A stretch of 64,000 nt of DNA, from contig NC_019748.1 in assembly GCF_000317575.1 (NCBI RefSeq), positions 3,306,501 to 3,370,500 of the forward strand. The letters run 5' to 3'. The notes below the pieces were generated by a model. The model was not told the origin of the DNA. It was given only the letters and a program-made list of their open reading frames with translations, and did not search any database. This DNA comes from Stanieria cyanosphaera PCC 7437 (GTDB taxonomy: Bacteria > Cyanobacteriota > Cyanobacteriia > Cyanobacteriales > Xenococcaceae). Every line of letters starts with the position of its first letter. The first letter of the stretch is position 1. This document shows, one piece after another, positions 8,352-17,805 of this stretch. The position numbers and the translations under genes were made by a program.

Positions 8352-8843
8352 CTAATGACGAATTGCTTTGTTGTTTGATGTTTTAACCAGCACTGAAATC
8401 ACCAACAAACTTAGTCCAAGAATTTTAATCAAAGCGTTAATTGCGTGGGCATACTCCCATTGATTACGATACCTCATCCAATCTTGAGGAATTGGATTAT
8501 TTAGCCAAGTAGCAAACTCAGCATTCATCGGCGCAACAAATGAAAACCAACTTATTAAGGCTATTATTAAAAGAATCGTTCCTGCCAATGTCCAATAAAA
8601 ACTAGAACTACCTCTACGGAGAAGAAACAATAGTACAATTGAAGCTAAAATTGCACCAAGTTCAAAAGCTGCGCCGAGTGTGCCAAAAAGACGATAAACA
8701 TTTTGAAATATCGTTACTGCAACCCAAAGTTGTCGATCAAATTGCATTCTTTGAGGAAATTCCAGCAAATGCGCCATCGATAAGCTGAGACTGAAAGAAG
8801 TCAGCATAATGGTTACGAATCGCCACGTTTGGATCAGCCTCAT
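8352..8843 (-). CDS. DUF1772-like membrane protein, paralogue of the 7725 gene
   Basis: The 163-residue product has four predicted membrane helices and the family signatures HLLEFPQRMQFD, APMNAEFATWL and DWMRYRNQWEYAHA. It shares these blocks with the neighbouring 157-residue protein but is only moderately similar overall, so the duplication is old. The two genes converge, with their stops 153 bases apart, and so are transcribed separately. The start ATG at 8843 places the first helix at residues 8-25. Function is unknown. Confidence 0.8.
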   Translation of the reverse strand: MRLIQTWRFVTIMLTSFSLSLSMAHLLEFPQRMQFDRQLWVAVTIFQNVYRLFGTLGAAFELGAILASIVLLFLLRRGSSSFYWTLAGTILLIIALISWFSFVAPMNAEFATWLNNPIPQDWMRYRNQWEYAHAINALIKILGLSLLVISVLVKTSNNKAIRH

Positions 8844-9157
8844 AATGCTTTACCTCACGACACTCGTTACACGATTCCATCATATAAATATAGATAGATG
8901 CAGCGTAACTATCGAATGATATAGCTTAAGAGCGATCGCTATAATAAATATATAATTTAGTTTTTTATTACTAAAAAAACGCCCAGCTTGGTTATATCTT
9001 TTTATCTATTTTTTACGGCAAAAATTAGTAATTAATTATGTATTTTAGTTTTTTTATTCTTTTTTTATTATGACTTTTGAATGATTTCTAAACCAGGGTT
9101 TTTCAAATTTAATAATACTAGCTTAAATTTTTAATCGGAGCAAAGGAAGTTTAGCTA
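8844..9157. other. Divergent intergenic region
   Basis: The spacer must hold promoters for the membrane gene on the minus strand and the DUF2993 gene on the plus strand. One GCGATCGC lies near 8932. Otherwise it is AT-rich with poly-T runs (about 8960-9065), and no specific site is recognised. Confidence 0.45.
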
Positions 9158-9898
9158 GTGAATCAACCAGATCTTGGCGAACAAGCAATTAGTAAAGCAG
9201 CAGAAATTGGCTTATCTAGTCAACTTGATGAAGCAGAAAACTTAGAAGTAGATCTTCGTACTAATCCTCTAGATTTAATGCAAGGAAAACTTCAATCAGT
9301 TGAGGTTGAAGGAGAAGGATTAGTGATGAAAAAAGATTTGCGAGCCGAAGAATTGAAGATTCAAACTAATGAAATCGGAATTAATACGGTTAAAGCTGCT
9401 TTTGGCAATATTGAATTAACTCGTCCGACAGATGCTAAGGCTCAAATTGTCTTAAATGAAGCAGATATTGAACGAGCTTTTAATTCTGAATATGTCAAAC
9501 AAAAACTGCAAAATTTGCAAATAAAAAGTGAAGATCATTCGTTAACAGCTAACATTAATCAAGTTAAATTTGTTCTTCCTGAAGCTAGAAAAGTTAGTTT
9601 GGAAGCAAATTTAGAGATTGCAGAAACGGAAACTACTGAAAAAATTGCTTTTAGTGCCGTACCGCGTGTCAGTGCCGATGGTTATAGCGTTGCTTTGGAA
9701 GAAATTCAATATCCTAAAGATCAAAACTATGCCTCGGAACTAACATCTGCTTTACTTGATAGTGTTAGTGAAATCTTAGATTTACGAAATTTCGATCTCA
9801 AAGAAATATCTCTAAACTTGAATAAGCTTGAAGTACAACCTGGCAAAATGATTTTGGTAGCTGATGCCAGAATTGAAAATTTTCCTGACGGAAATTAA
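9158..9898 (+). CDS. DUF2993 (LmeA-like) phospholipid-binding domain protein
   Basis: This 246-residue protein matches the DUF2993 family abundant in cyanobacteria. The N-terminal pattern is EQAISKAAEIGLSSQLDEAE then VDLRTNPLDLMQGKLQSVEV. A later block, LNEADIERAFNSEYVKQKLQ, and the C-terminal LEVQPGKMILVADARI complete the profile. Actinobacterial LmeA of this family binds phosphatidylinositides and acts in envelope mannolipid synthesis; a lipid-binding role here is inference. No signal peptide is seen. The start is GTG, chosen because a GGAG/AAGGAAG Shine-Dalgarno lies 10-18 bases upstream and the family N-terminus aligns. Confidence 0.85.
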   Translation: MNQPDLGEQAISKAAEIGLSSQLDEAENLEVDLRTNPLDLMQGKLQSVEVEGEGLVMKKDLRAEELKIQTNEIGINTVKAAFGNIELTRPTDAKAQIVLNEADIERAFNSEYVKQKLQNLQIKSEDHSLTANINQVKFVLPEARKVSLEANLEIAETETTEKIAFSAVPRVSADGYSVALEEIQYPKDQNYASELTSALLDSVSEILDLRNFDLKEISLNLNKLEVQPGKMILVADARIENFPDGN

Positions 9899-10196
9899 AT
9901 CAAGCCTGAAAATGTTTGCTATAGATAAATTTACTTTGGCAACTACAAAAACTCAAATTTGAGATTAAACTTCGTCTACTTTGAAGATGGAAAAAACTGA
10001 AATAAATTTACTAGATTCCATCGTTTTATCAAAACCTTGAGTTTTTCTAAACATCTTTTTTAAGGAACAAAATTTAAACAATTTTTAACTTTGAACCTTA
10101 AAACTTTATTATTCATTCTGGACGAAGCTTAATCCCTTTGCTCAACAATCTAAATTTGTTTCTCTTGTCTAGCAAACTTTTTTAACTCTCTAAGTC

Positions 10197-10745
10197 ATGA
10201 ATAATTCAACCTTACCCGAAACATTAAACACTATCTTTGAAGAACAAAAAGATTTAGACTCAACTTTAGCAGCTTTAATGGCTACCACGGTCAAGTTATT
10301 AGACTGCGATCGCTCTTTTCTTTATGTTCGCGATCCTGATACTCGTTTGGGTAAGGCAGCTTATTGTTACTGTCGCGATGCTACTATTCCCGATGTGACA
10401 AATGAGCAGTGGCAGTCGGAATCTCCCGATTTAGAAAAAGAAGATCCCATGTTTGCTGCTGCTTTGCGTTGTCAACCAACTATTTTTGTTGAAGATATCG
10501 AAACTGCTTTACCTGAAGTAGTTAATCGGGAATTTGAGCGAAAAAATTTTGGACATCGAGCTTTAATTCATGCTCATTTGTGTTGTAACGGTAAGCTTTG
10601 GGGGATTTTGCAACCCTGTATCTTTTCTCAACCTCGCATCTGGACTGAATCCGATCAAAAACTAATTACAGCGATCGCACATCGAACCACACCTTTAGTG
10701 ATCGAATACGTACAAAGAAACCTTATTTTAATCAAAGGAGATTGA
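10197..10745 (+). CDS. GAF domain protein
   Basis: The 182-residue protein is essentially one GAF domain (about residues 18-175): LDSTLAALMATTVKLLDCDR, FLYVRDPDTRLGKAAYCYCR, then PTIFVEDIETALPEV and LHAHLCCNGKLWGILQPC-like core strands. The cysteines CYC, CC and C are numerous, but none sits in a canonical bilin-binding context, so a small-molecule or redox input is possible and unproven. There is no output domain, so it presumably acts through a partner. Its stop lies just ahead of the DUF3891 gene, and the shared Shine-Dalgarno AAGGAG is inside this gene's last codons, so the two form an operon. Confidence 0.85.
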   Translation: MNNSTLPETLNTIFEEQKDLDSTLAALMATTVKLLDCDRSFLYVRDPDTRLGKAAYCYCRDATIPDVTNEQWQSESPDLEKEDPMFAAALRCQPTIFVEDIETALPEVVNREFERKNFGHRALIHAHLCCNGKLWGILQPCIFSQPRIWTESDQKLITAIAHRTTPLVIEYVQRNLILIKGD

Positions 10746-10753
10746 AATATACA

Positions 10754-11482
10754 ATGATTGTCAATTTACAATCCGATGGTTGGGAAATTATTTATCATCG
10801 CGCTCATGCTTTACTCGCTGCTCAAATAGCTGGAGCTTGGCATCTAGAAGATGCTGTCCCTGGTATCATCGACACCATTGCAGCTATTTCTCACCATGAT
10901 GATCTTGAAAAGGAATGGGAAGAAAATCTATTGACACCCGCAGGTGCGCCAATGGACTTTACCCTAGAGCAACAAACCCCGATTCCAAAACTGCGTAAAC
11001 ATATCGAAGATTCTCTTTATCGCGGACGTTGGGTAGCACTTCTCAACTCTATGCATTTATGTTTTATTAATAGTCAAAACGATTCTCCAGAAGTTAAAAA
11101 ATTTATTAAAGAACAACAAGATTTACAAGCACAATGGCGCAAAGAACTAGGAGTTAAAAAAGAAGAAGCTGAATCTGCGTATCGCTTTATGCAATGGTGC
11201 GATCGCTTGTCTTTAATTCTTTGTCAAAATCAATTACCTGAAAATGAAAGATCTTTAGAAATAGATGTCGGCCCTAATAAAAAACAATACGATGTCATGC
11301 AATTTAATAACGGTTTAGTAACTGTAAATCCTTGGCCTTTTAATCAAGATAAATTTACTGTCAAAGTCGAAGTTTCTCACCTTTCACAAATAAAATTTGA
11401 TAGTAATGCTGATTTAAAAAAAGCTTTAAAAACAGCACCAAGAAATTATCGTCAATGGACTTTTATTAAACAAAATAAATAA
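10754..11482 (+). CDS. DUF3891 family protein
   Basis: This 242-residue protein begins MIVNLQSDGWEIIYHRAHAL and continues with AAISHHDDLEKEW and YRFMQWCDRLSLILC, the conserved His/Asp-rich blocks of DUF3891. The arrangement of H (YHRAH), HHD and CD/R resembles an HD-type helical metal fold; a hydrolase activity is inference. The ATG at 10754 was preferred to the in-frame TTG at 10742 because AAGGAG (10735-10740) is 13 bases from the ATG but only one from the TTG. It is co-transcribed with the GAF gene upstream. Confidence 0.82.
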   Translation: MIVNLQSDGWEIIYHRAHALLAAQIAGAWHLEDAVPGIIDTIAAISHHDDLEKEWEENLLTPAGAPMDFTLEQQTPIPKLRKHIEDSLYRGRWVALLNSMHLCFINSQNDSPEVKKFIKEQQDLQAQWRKELGVKKEEAESAYRFMQWCDRLSLILCQNQLPENERSLEIDVGPNKKQYDVMQFNNGLVTVNPWPFNQDKFTVKVEVSHLSQIKFDSNADLKKALKTAPRNYRQWTFIKQNK

Positions 11483-11550
11483 TGTAGGCAACAGACAACA
11501 GTAAAACTGTACCTCATAAGTAGTTGTGCAAGATTAATTAGATAGTAACA

Positions 11551-11578
11551 GTAGAGACAATTCATGAATTGTCCCTAC
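11551..11578. repeat. 28-bp palindrome overlapping the hyuB 3' end
   Basis: GTAGAGACAATTCA is followed by its near-exact reverse complement TGAATTGTCCCTAC (one mismatch). It belongs to the dispersed palindromes seen at 412, 24822, 39049 and 62706. The stop codon of hyuB (11562-11564) lies inside it. Confidence 0.8.
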
Positions 11579-13121
11579 TAAAACAACCACCACCGCCAGG
11601 AGTTTCAATTACAAAAGTATCTCCTGGTTGCATTTTTACTGTAGCAGTACTTGCTAATTTTTCAATAGTTCCATCTTGACGTTCCACATAATTTTTTCCT
11701 ACCTTTCCTGCTTCTCCGCCAGCCAAACCAAAAGAAGGAATTACTCGACGACTAGACAAAATTGCTGCACTCATAGGTTCAAGAAAACGAATCTTTCTAA
11801 CCACACCATTACCACCACAATATTGACCTTTTCCACCACTTTCAGAACGAATACTAAAACTTTCTAAAACAACAGGAAAACGCAATTCTAATACTTCTGG
11901 ATCGCTCAAACGAGAATTAGTCATGTGTGTGTGAACTGCATCTGTACCATTAAAGTTTTTTCCCGCACCAGAACCACCACAAATTGTTTCGTAATACTGA
12001 TATTTTTCATTACCAAAGGTAAAGTTATTCATTGTACCTTGTGAAGCTGCCATTACTCCTAAAGCACCATACAAACAGTCAGTAATATTTTGCGAAGTTT
12101 CTACATTTCCTGCTACTACTGCTGCTGGATAGCAAGGATTTAACATACAACCTTCAGGAATAATTATTTTTAAAGGTTTGAGACAACCAGCATTAAGAGG
12201 AATATTATCTTGGACTAAAGTCCTAAAAACGTATAATACTGCTGCTTTGCAAACTGCCGAAGGAGCATTAAAATTATTCTCAAGTTGGGGAGATGTTCCC
12301 GTAAAATCTATAGTTACACTTCGTTCTTCTCGGTTAATATTAATCGTAACTGTGATTTGACTTCCATTATCTAAATGAACAGTAAAATTACCATCATGAA
12401 GAACATTAATTACCTTTCTAACTGATTCTTCAGCATTATCCTGCACAAATTGCATATAAGTTTGAACAGTTTCTAAGCTATAATGTTCGATCATTTTATG
12501 TAATTCTTGAACACCTTTTTCATTGGCTGCAATTTGTGCCTGTAAATCTGCAATATTTTGTACGGAATTACGCACAGGATATTCATGATTAGTAAGCAAA
12601 TTGAGTAATTCTTGTTCTTGAAATTTTCCTTCTTTTACTATTTGAAAATTATCAATTAAAATTCCTTCTTCAGTAATATTTTTACTATCAGAAGGCATTG
12701 AACCAGGAGTAATTCCGCCAATATCGGCATGATGTCCCCGTGAAGCGACGTAGAATATAGGAAGAAGAGAAGAAGAAAAAACAGGAGTAATTACGGTAAT
12801 ATCTGGTAAATGTGTTCCACCGTTATAAGGATTATTTTGGACATAAACATCACCTGGTTGCAAATTTTGTCCTGATTCAATCAGACTACGAACGCTTTCA
12901 CTCATCGAACCTAAATGAACAGGAATATGAGGTGCATTAGCTACTAATTGTCCTTCACCATCAAAAATAGCACAAGAAAAGTCTAAACGTTCTTTAATAT
13001 TGACAGAATAGCTTGTATTTTGTAGCGTTGTTCCCATTTGTTCGGCTATAGAACGAAATAGGTTATTAAATATTTCTAGTTTAACGGGATCTGGTTGAGA
13101 TAACTTTAAGTTCATGTTCAT
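11562..13121 (-). CDS. hyuB: Hydantoinase B / 5-oxoprolinase beta-type subunit
   Basis: This 519-residue protein belongs to the HyuB family, the ATP-dependent N-methylhydantoinase / 5-oxoprolinase subunit. Visible blocks are [20 protein letters not shown] with [50 protein letters not shown], and the C-terminal [13 protein letters not shown]. HyuB works with the ATP-binding HyuA, but no hyuA lies beside this gene; in many cyanobacteria the two are fused. The protein ends CFSRDNS, where SRDNS is encoded by a palindromic repeat, so the native tail was altered. An alternative start is the ATG two codons inside. Confidence 0.9.
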   Translation of the reverse strand: MNMNLKLSQPDPVKLEIFNNLFRSIAEQMGTTLQNTSYSVNIKERLDFSCAIFDGEGQLVANAPHIPVHLGSMSESVRSLIESGQNLQPGDVYVQNNPYNGGTHLPDITVITPVFSSSLLPIFYVASRGHHADIGGITPGSMPSDSKNITEEGILIDNFQIVKEGKFQEQELLNLLTNHEYPVRNSVQNIADLQAQIAANEKGVQELHKMIEHYSLETVQTYMQFVQDNAEESVRKVINVLHDGNFTVHLDNGSQITVTININREERSVTIDFTGTSPQLENNFNAPSAVCKAAVLYVFRTLVQDNIPLNAGCLKPLKIIIPEGCMLNPCYPAAVVAGNVETSQNITDCLYGALGVMAASQGTMNNFTFGNEKYQYYETICGGSGAGKNFNGTDAVHTHMTNSRLSDPEVLELRFPVVLESFSIRSESGGKGQYCGGNGVVRKIRFLEPMSAAILSSRRVIPSFGLAGGEAGKVGKNYVERQDGTIEKLASTATVKMQPGDTFVIETPGGGGCFSRDNS

Positions 13122-13244
13122 TAATTTTTTATTTAATGATCTAAAACATTAATTGGTTGCGATCTTGTTCACAGCAATTTTTTCGGAAAATAGTGACACT
13201 AAATTCATGAAGAATATGAATAAGCCACAACGAAAAACCAATAA

Positions 13245-13556
13245 ATGAAAACTTCATTATTCACTATTTTATTACTAACTTTAACTAATAATATTTCCGC
13301 AGTTGCACTACCAACCAGAAGCCAAGCTAGTCAATGGCACAATTTTTGTGAAAAGCAAGAAACAATTTTAGACCGAGCAGTTTGTATCCACGTTCTTAAA
13401 AAACATATTGAAGGTGACTATGTTTATTTTATTAATGATTGGACCGAGTTGAAGACTAGAGATTTTAGCATCTATTCAGAAGGCGATTTAAAGAGAATAC
13501 ATCAACAAGATCGTAATTTAGTTCAAGTGTATATTTTACGATTACCCACTAAATAA
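13245..13556 (+). CDS. Secreted small hypothetical protein
   Basis: The first 20 or so residues (MKTSLFTILLLTLTNNISAV) form a signal-peptide-like segment with a short basic start and hydrophobic core; cleavage after ALA-like residues near 20-28 is plausible. The mature part of about 80 residues has two cysteines (FCEKQETILDRAVCIHVLKK) that could form a disulfide. No family is recognised. The ATG is followed directly by the signal, supporting the start. Export to periplasm or thylakoid lumen is inferred. Confidence 0.6.
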   Translation: MKTSLFTILLLTLTNNISAVALPTRSQASQWHNFCEKQETILDRAVCIHVLKKHIEGDYVYFINDWTELKTRDFSIYSEGDLKRIHQQDRNLVQVYILRLPTK

Positions 13557-13615
13557 ACTAAAAAGAATAATCAAATACATCAAAAGAAAAGGAAGCTCTA
13601 AGTATATTACGAAAT

Positions 13616-13954
13616 ATGTACTCGATACAATTAAAACTCAAATCTTCAAGTAACAATTTAGCTCAATTAAACAGTCAAAAAAATACTCTTTATAACTCTA
13701 ATAATGCTTCAAGCATTAATACTTATAATACTCTGGTCAATAAATATAACGAGATTGTACAAGAAAGCAATAAACTATCAAATCAATATAATCAGTTAAA
13801 AGATTCATATAATAATCTTGTTCATCAAATTTCTCCCTCTACAAATGTTACATTTATAAATTGTATCAATAGCGAGTTGCTAGCATTAGAAACAGCTACA
13901 ATGAATCAAAATCTTGATTTTTTGAATAGAAATCTAGAAAACTTAAAATACTAA
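13616..13954 (+). CDS. Asn/Ser-rich coiled-coil hypothetical protein
   Basis: The 112-residue product is dominated by Asn, Ser, Leu, Gln and Tyr. Repeated heptad-like runs such as NKYNEIVQESNKLSNQYNQL suggest a coiled coil over residues 15-75. A single Cys sits near residue 85. No family is recognised. AT-rich codons and low complexity make a chance frame possible, but the frame is well separated from others and follows a GGAAG sequence about 18 bases upstream. Confidence 0.45.
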   Translation: MYSIQLKLKSSSNNLAQLNSQKNTLYNSNNASSINTYNTLVNKYNEIVQESNKLSNQYNQLKDSYNNLVHQISPSTNVTFINCINSELLALETATMNQNLDFLNRNLENLKY

Positions 13955-14030
13955 TATCGTACGCTTTTTACAAAGTAGATCGCATCTAAAAGTTTCTGTC
14001 CAATGGCAACAGTTTTTGAAATAACACATT

Positions 14031-14109
14031 GGATGATTGCTAATCATCCGAAAAAAAAATCTAAAATCCACTTTAGTTGTCCTCTTGGTTTGAAGAAAGT
14101 TGAGGACAA
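14031..14109. other. Two adjacent hairpins
   Basis: GGATGATT (14031-14038) pairs with AATCATCC (14042-14049) over a three-base loop, and TTGTCCTC (14077-14084) pairs with GAGGACAA (14102-14109). They lie downstream of the 112-residue frame and may terminate transcription. A-rich rather than T-rich sequence follows the first. Confidence 0.4.
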
Positions 14110-14131
14110 TTACTAGTAATCAATTAACCTT

Positions 14132-14268
14132 ATGTGCAATTTTTGTAATAATGTCATTCTGAGCGTAACCAAGTGAAGCGAAGAATCTTGCGAGATGCTT
14201 CACGAAGTTTACCCTTTAACAACGTGAAAGGCTATTGCTACGTTCACCATGACAAGAAAGTTGTACAT
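14132..14268. repeat. MITE-like element with imperfect inverted ends
   Basis: The left end ATGTGCAATTTTTG with TGTCATTCTGAGCGTAAC is mirrored on the right by the reverse complement of GTTCACCATGACA with AAGAAAGTTGTACAT. About 137 bases lie between the outer ends with no coding frame. The core contains AAGTGAAGCGAAGAATCTTG, a sequence style common in dispersed repeats. Confidence 0.55.
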
Positions 14269-14290
14269 GGCGTAAATTATTAAATTTCGT

Positions 14291-14683
14291 TTAAATCCCT
14301 TGACGAGATACAAGCTTTTCAATTTGAGCTTGAGTTTCTTGAAGTAGCTGTTGTCTGCTGTCGCATACTTCAGTTAGAGGCGGAATGAGATTGCGTGCTT
14401 GCAGTGCCATGTGAAGTTGTAGTTGAGCAACATACTCGCTAATGTCTTCGCGGAATAAAAGCTGGTTATTCTCACTAGCCTGGGATTTCAAGGTTGTACT
14501 CCTTCTCTTGATAGAACTACTGCGATCAAAGCTATCATAAACTGGTTGATTTTTTTCTACGCTCTGCACGACTCTCAATATTTTGCAATATATTTTGTTA
14601 ACAAAATTTAAATTTTTAGCGTTGGTTTTTTGCCCTTGGTCTAACGCTAGTATCAATAATGTAGTAATTTGTCCAATCGACAC
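14291..14683 (-). CDS. Hypothetical protein divergent from the copper ATPase
   Basis: This 130-residue frame starts with GTG. Its N-terminal 35 residues are basic and mildly hydrophobic; the C-terminal 65 residues are helical and Gln/Leu-rich (EYVAQLQLHMALQARNLIPP then LLQETQAQIEKLV). No family is recognised. Only 33 bases separate it from the divergent ATPase start, so either the two share a compact promoter or the true start lies further inside. The start is uncertain. Confidence 0.5.
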   Translation of the reverse strand: MSIGQITTLLILALDQGQKTNAKNLNFVNKIYCKILRVVQSVEKNQPVYDSFDRSSSIKRRSTTLKSQASENNQLLFREDISEYVAQLQLHMALQARNLIPPLTEVCDSRQQLLQETQAQIEKLVSRQGI

Positions 14684-14716
14684 GCTATTAACTATTAAGT
14701 ACTGACCAAATCATCT

Positions 14717-17086
14717 ATGGTTAAAGTTTCTGTTCAACAAGAAGAAAATCGAGTTCAAACTTCCTTAAAAACGATCGCTTTTGATGTTAACGGCATGAAG
14801 TGTGCTGGTTGTGTTAAAGCAGTAGAACGCCAACTACAACAACATCAAGGAGTAATCTCTGCCTGCGTTAATCTGATTACGGAAGTGGCAGTGGTTGAAT
14901 ATGAAGCAGAAACGATTAAACCAGAAAAACTTGCTCAAAAATTGACTCAGACGGGCTTTCCCACTCAATTAAGAACTCAAACAGAAAGTGTTACCGAAGT
15001 TGTTGACAAAACAGCTATCAAAAGAAAACAACAGCAACAGCAGCAATTTTGGCAGTTAATTACCGCAGCAACTTTATTATTTTTCTCTACAATTGGTCAT
15101 TTTCATCATCTGGGATTACCTGCCATACCATTACTAAGTAATATTTGGTTTCATTTTGGTTTAGCTACATTAGCTTTATTAATTCCTGGGCGTTCTTTGT
15201 TGATTGATGGTTGGCGCAGTTTGTGGCATAAGATGCCAAATATGAATACTTTAGTTGGATTGGGGACAGTAAGTGCTTATGTAGCTAGTTGCATTGCTTT
15301 ATTTTTGCCTCAGTTGGGTTGGGAATGTTTTTTTGATGAACCAGTCATGTTACTGGGTTTTATTTTTTTAGGGCGTACTTTAGAAGCGAGAGCAAAACAT
15401 CGTGCTTCAAGCGCGCTAGAAAGTTTGATTGCCTTACAACCAAGGATCGCTCGTTTAATTGGCAAACAAGATTCAGGAACAATGGGAATAGAAATTCCTG
15501 TCGAACAAGTTAAGTTAGGAGAGTGGTTAAAAGTATTACCTGGAGAAAAAATACCCGTTGATGGCAAGATAATCGCAGGAACAACCACTGTAGATGAATC
15601 GATGTTAACCGGTGAGGCTATTCCTTTAGTTAAACAACCAGGAGAACCAGTTTATGGAGCTACAATTAATCAAACCGACGTAATTACGCTGCAGGTAACC
15701 CGTACTGGTAAAGCAACTACTTTAGCCCAAATTATTAAATTAGTAGAACAAGCTCAAACTCGTAAAGCACCAGTACAAAAATTGGCAGATACAGTAGCAG
15801 GATATTTTGCCTATGGAGTAATTACAGTAGCTAGTTTGACTTTTCTGTTTTGGTATTTAATTGGGACTCAACTTTATCCAGAGGTTTTAGTTACTACTAG
15901 TCATACCTTGGGACATCATATGGTAATGACGACTTCGCCTTTGTTATTAAGTTTAAAACTAGCGATCGCAGTTTTAGTGATTGCTTGTCCCTGTGCTTTG
16001 GGTTTGGCGACTCCTACAGCCATTTTGGTCGGTACTAGTTTGGGTGCTGAACGAGGTATCTTGATTAAGGGAGGAGATGTTTTAGAAAAGGTTCACCAGT
16101 TAAATACCATCGTGTTTGATAAAACTGGTACTTTAACTCAAGGTTGTCTGCAAGTTACTGATTGTCTTACTTTTGGAGATTTGAGTTCAGAAGCTCTGTT
16201 ACAATTAGCTGCTAGTGTAGAGAGTGCCAGTAATCATCCTCTGGCGACAGCAATCCTTGCCTTTGCTCACCAACAAGAATTATCTTTATTAAAACCCACC
16301 GATATTATCAATCAACCTGGTTTAGGAATCTCAGCCATAGTAGCAGGAACTAGAGTTTATCTGGGTAATGACGATTGGTTGAGTAAAAATGGCATTGAAA
16401 TTAGTTATGAAGTAGCTACTGAAGTTGAAAAGTTATTTACTCAGGGAAAAACAGTAGTTTATTTGGCTAAAGAAGCTCAATTACTGGGATTACTGGCTTT
16501 AAAAGATAGTTTACGCCCCTTAGCTAAACAAACTATCGCCAATCTCCACAAATTAGGACTAGAAATCATCATGCTCACTGGCGATCGCCAAGAAGTTGCT
16601 CAAAAAATTGCTACTCAATTGGGAATCGAGCGAGTAATCGCCCAAGTCAAACCGAACGAAAAGGCTGCCGTAATTAAATCTCTTCAATCAGAAAAGCCCA
16701 ATCAAATCATAGCAATGGTAGGGGATGGTATTAATGATGCACCCGCTTTAGCTCAAGCAGATTTAGGCATTACCTTGCAGGGTAGTACGGATGTAGCCCT
16801 ACAAGCTGCCGATCTAGTTTTAATGTCAGGAAATCTTTGGGATTTAGTTGAAGCGATCGCACTAAGTCGTTCAACAGTTAACAAAATTAAGCAAAACCTA
16901 ATCTGGGCTTTGGCATATAATGTTTTTGCTATCCCTGTAGCTGCGGGACTGTTGTTACCTAGTTTTGGTTTAATGCTTAGTCCAGTAGTTGCTGCGATCG
17001 CAATGGCATCGAGTTCTTTATTGGTAGTCAGTAATTCATTACTTTTAAGAAATTCTCATTCGCGTCAAAACTCCTTACTTGGTTAA
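14717..17086 (+). CDS. Copper-transporting P1B-type ATPase (CtaA/PacS family)
   Basis: This membrane pump uses ATP to move Cu(I), in cyanobacteria supplying plastocyanin and cytochrome oxidase or exporting excess copper. In 789 residues: one N-terminal HMA domain with GMKCAGC (Cys29, Cys32), two helices before an actuator domain with TGEA near residue 298, the membrane metal motif CPC at 424-426 followed by ALGLATPT, phosphorylation site Asp468 in DKTGTLT, the SNHPLA nucleotide motif, and [11 protein letters not shown] identifies Cu(I) specificity. CtaA and PacS are paralogues and cannot be told apart safely here. It starts 33 bases from a divergent unknown gene. Confidence 0.93.
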   Translation: MVKVSVQQEENRVQTSLKTIAFDVNGMKCAGCVKAVERQLQQHQGVISACVNLITEVAVVEYEAETIKPEKLAQKLTQTGFPTQLRTQTESVTEVVDKTAIKRKQQQQQQFWQLITAATLLFFSTIGHFHHLGLPAIPLLSNIWFHFGLATLALLIPGRSLLIDGWRSLWHKMPNMNTLVGLGTVSAYVASCIALFLPQLGWECFFDEPVMLLGFIFLGRTLEARAKHRASSALESLIALQPRIARLIGKQDSGTMGIEIPVEQVKLGEWLKVLPGEKIPVDGKIIAGTTTVDESMLTGEAIPLVKQPGEPVYGATINQTDVITLQVTRTGKATTLAQIIKLVEQAQTRKAPVQKLADTVAGYFAYGVITVASLTFLFWYLIGTQLYPEVLVTTSHTLGHHMVMTTSPLLLSLKLAIAVLVIACPCALGLATPTAILVGTSLGAERGILIKGGDVLEKVHQLNTIVFDKTGTLTQGCLQVTDCLTFGDLSSEALLQLAASVESASNHPLATAILAFAHQQELSLLKPTDIINQPGLGISAIVAGTRVYLGNDDWLSKNGIEISYEVATEVEKLFTQGKTVVYLAKEAQLLGLLALKDSLRPLAKQTIANLHKLGLEIIMLTGDRQEVAQKIATQLGIERVIAQVKPNEKAAVIKSLQSEKPNQIIAMVGDGINDAPALAQADLGITLQGSTDVALQAADLVLMSGNLWDLVEAIALSRSTVNKIKQNLIWALAYNVFAIPVAAGLLLPSFGLMLSPVVAAIAMASSSLLVVSNSLLLRNSHSRQNSLLG

Positions 17087-17225
17087 GCTACCAGTTACCA
17101 GTAAAATTTATATGCCAAAATTAAACAATGAGTAGCATAATTGATTCAGTAAGTATATTTAATAAAATATTAAAAAAAACAGTAAACCACTTTTAAAATA
17201 AGGATTTGGCATTTGTAACTTGCTA

Positions 17226-17663
17226 ATGAATGCAAAACCGGTAAAACACCGCGAAGACCATGTTTTGATTATCATCGACGGCAAAGGGCAAAAAGAGATT
17301 ATTCTCATAGATCAAGCTTATTCTTTAGGAAGAGGGCAACAATGTGATATCCGAATTAACTCTCAATTTGTCTCTCGTCACCATGCCACTTTAATTAAGC
17401 GTATTCGAGATGATGGCAGTGACTATTACCGTATTATTGACGGAGACTCGACTGGCAAAGTGAGCGTTAACGGTTTGTTGGTTAACGGTCGGAAAGTGTT
17501 ATTTCATGACTTAAAAGACGGAGATAAAGTAATTTTTGGACCTCAAGTCTCGGCAGTATACCAACATCGCCAGTACGACGTTTTTCCGACTATTCCACCC
17601 GATGATCCTTTTGATATTACTCTGATCGACCCAGCCATGATTGACGGTGAAGAAGAAGATTAA
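17226..17663 (+). CDS. FHA domain protein
   Basis: At 145 residues this is a single forkhead-associated phosphothreonine-binding domain. SLGRGQQCDIRINSQFVSRH contains the Gly-Arg, the Ser and the His of the phosphopeptide site. TGKVSVNGLLVNG supplies the family Asn-Gly, and DGDKVIFGPQ closes the domain. The C-terminal 25 residues are acidic (ending DGEEED). Its phospho-partner is not evident nearby. The ATG at 17226 was preferred to the in-frame TTG at 17220. Confidence 0.9.
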   Translation: MNAKPVKHREDHVLIIIDGKGQKEIILIDQAYSLGRGQQCDIRINSQFVSRHHATLIKRIRDDGSDYYRIIDGDSTGKVSVNGLLVNGRKVLFHDLKDGDKVIFGPQVSAVYQHRQYDVFPTIPPDDPFDITLIDPAMIDGEEED

Positions 17664-17700
17664 CAAAAAATTGCTTCAATGATGCAAAATTATTAATATT

Positions 17701-17736
17701 TGATTAATTTTCCCTAAAAACAGGGCTGGTTAATCA
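17701..17736. terminator. Hairpin after the FHA gene
   Basis: TGATTAA (17701-17707) pairs with TTAATCA (17730-17736), and inside CCCT (17712-17715) pairs with AGGG (17722-17725). Located 38 bases past the FHA stop. Confidence 0.5.
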
Positions 17737-17805
17737 TTAATAATTTAGATTTATATTAGACTGAAACAACTATCAGACACCTTTTTACTTTTAAAGCGAT
17801 CGCAG

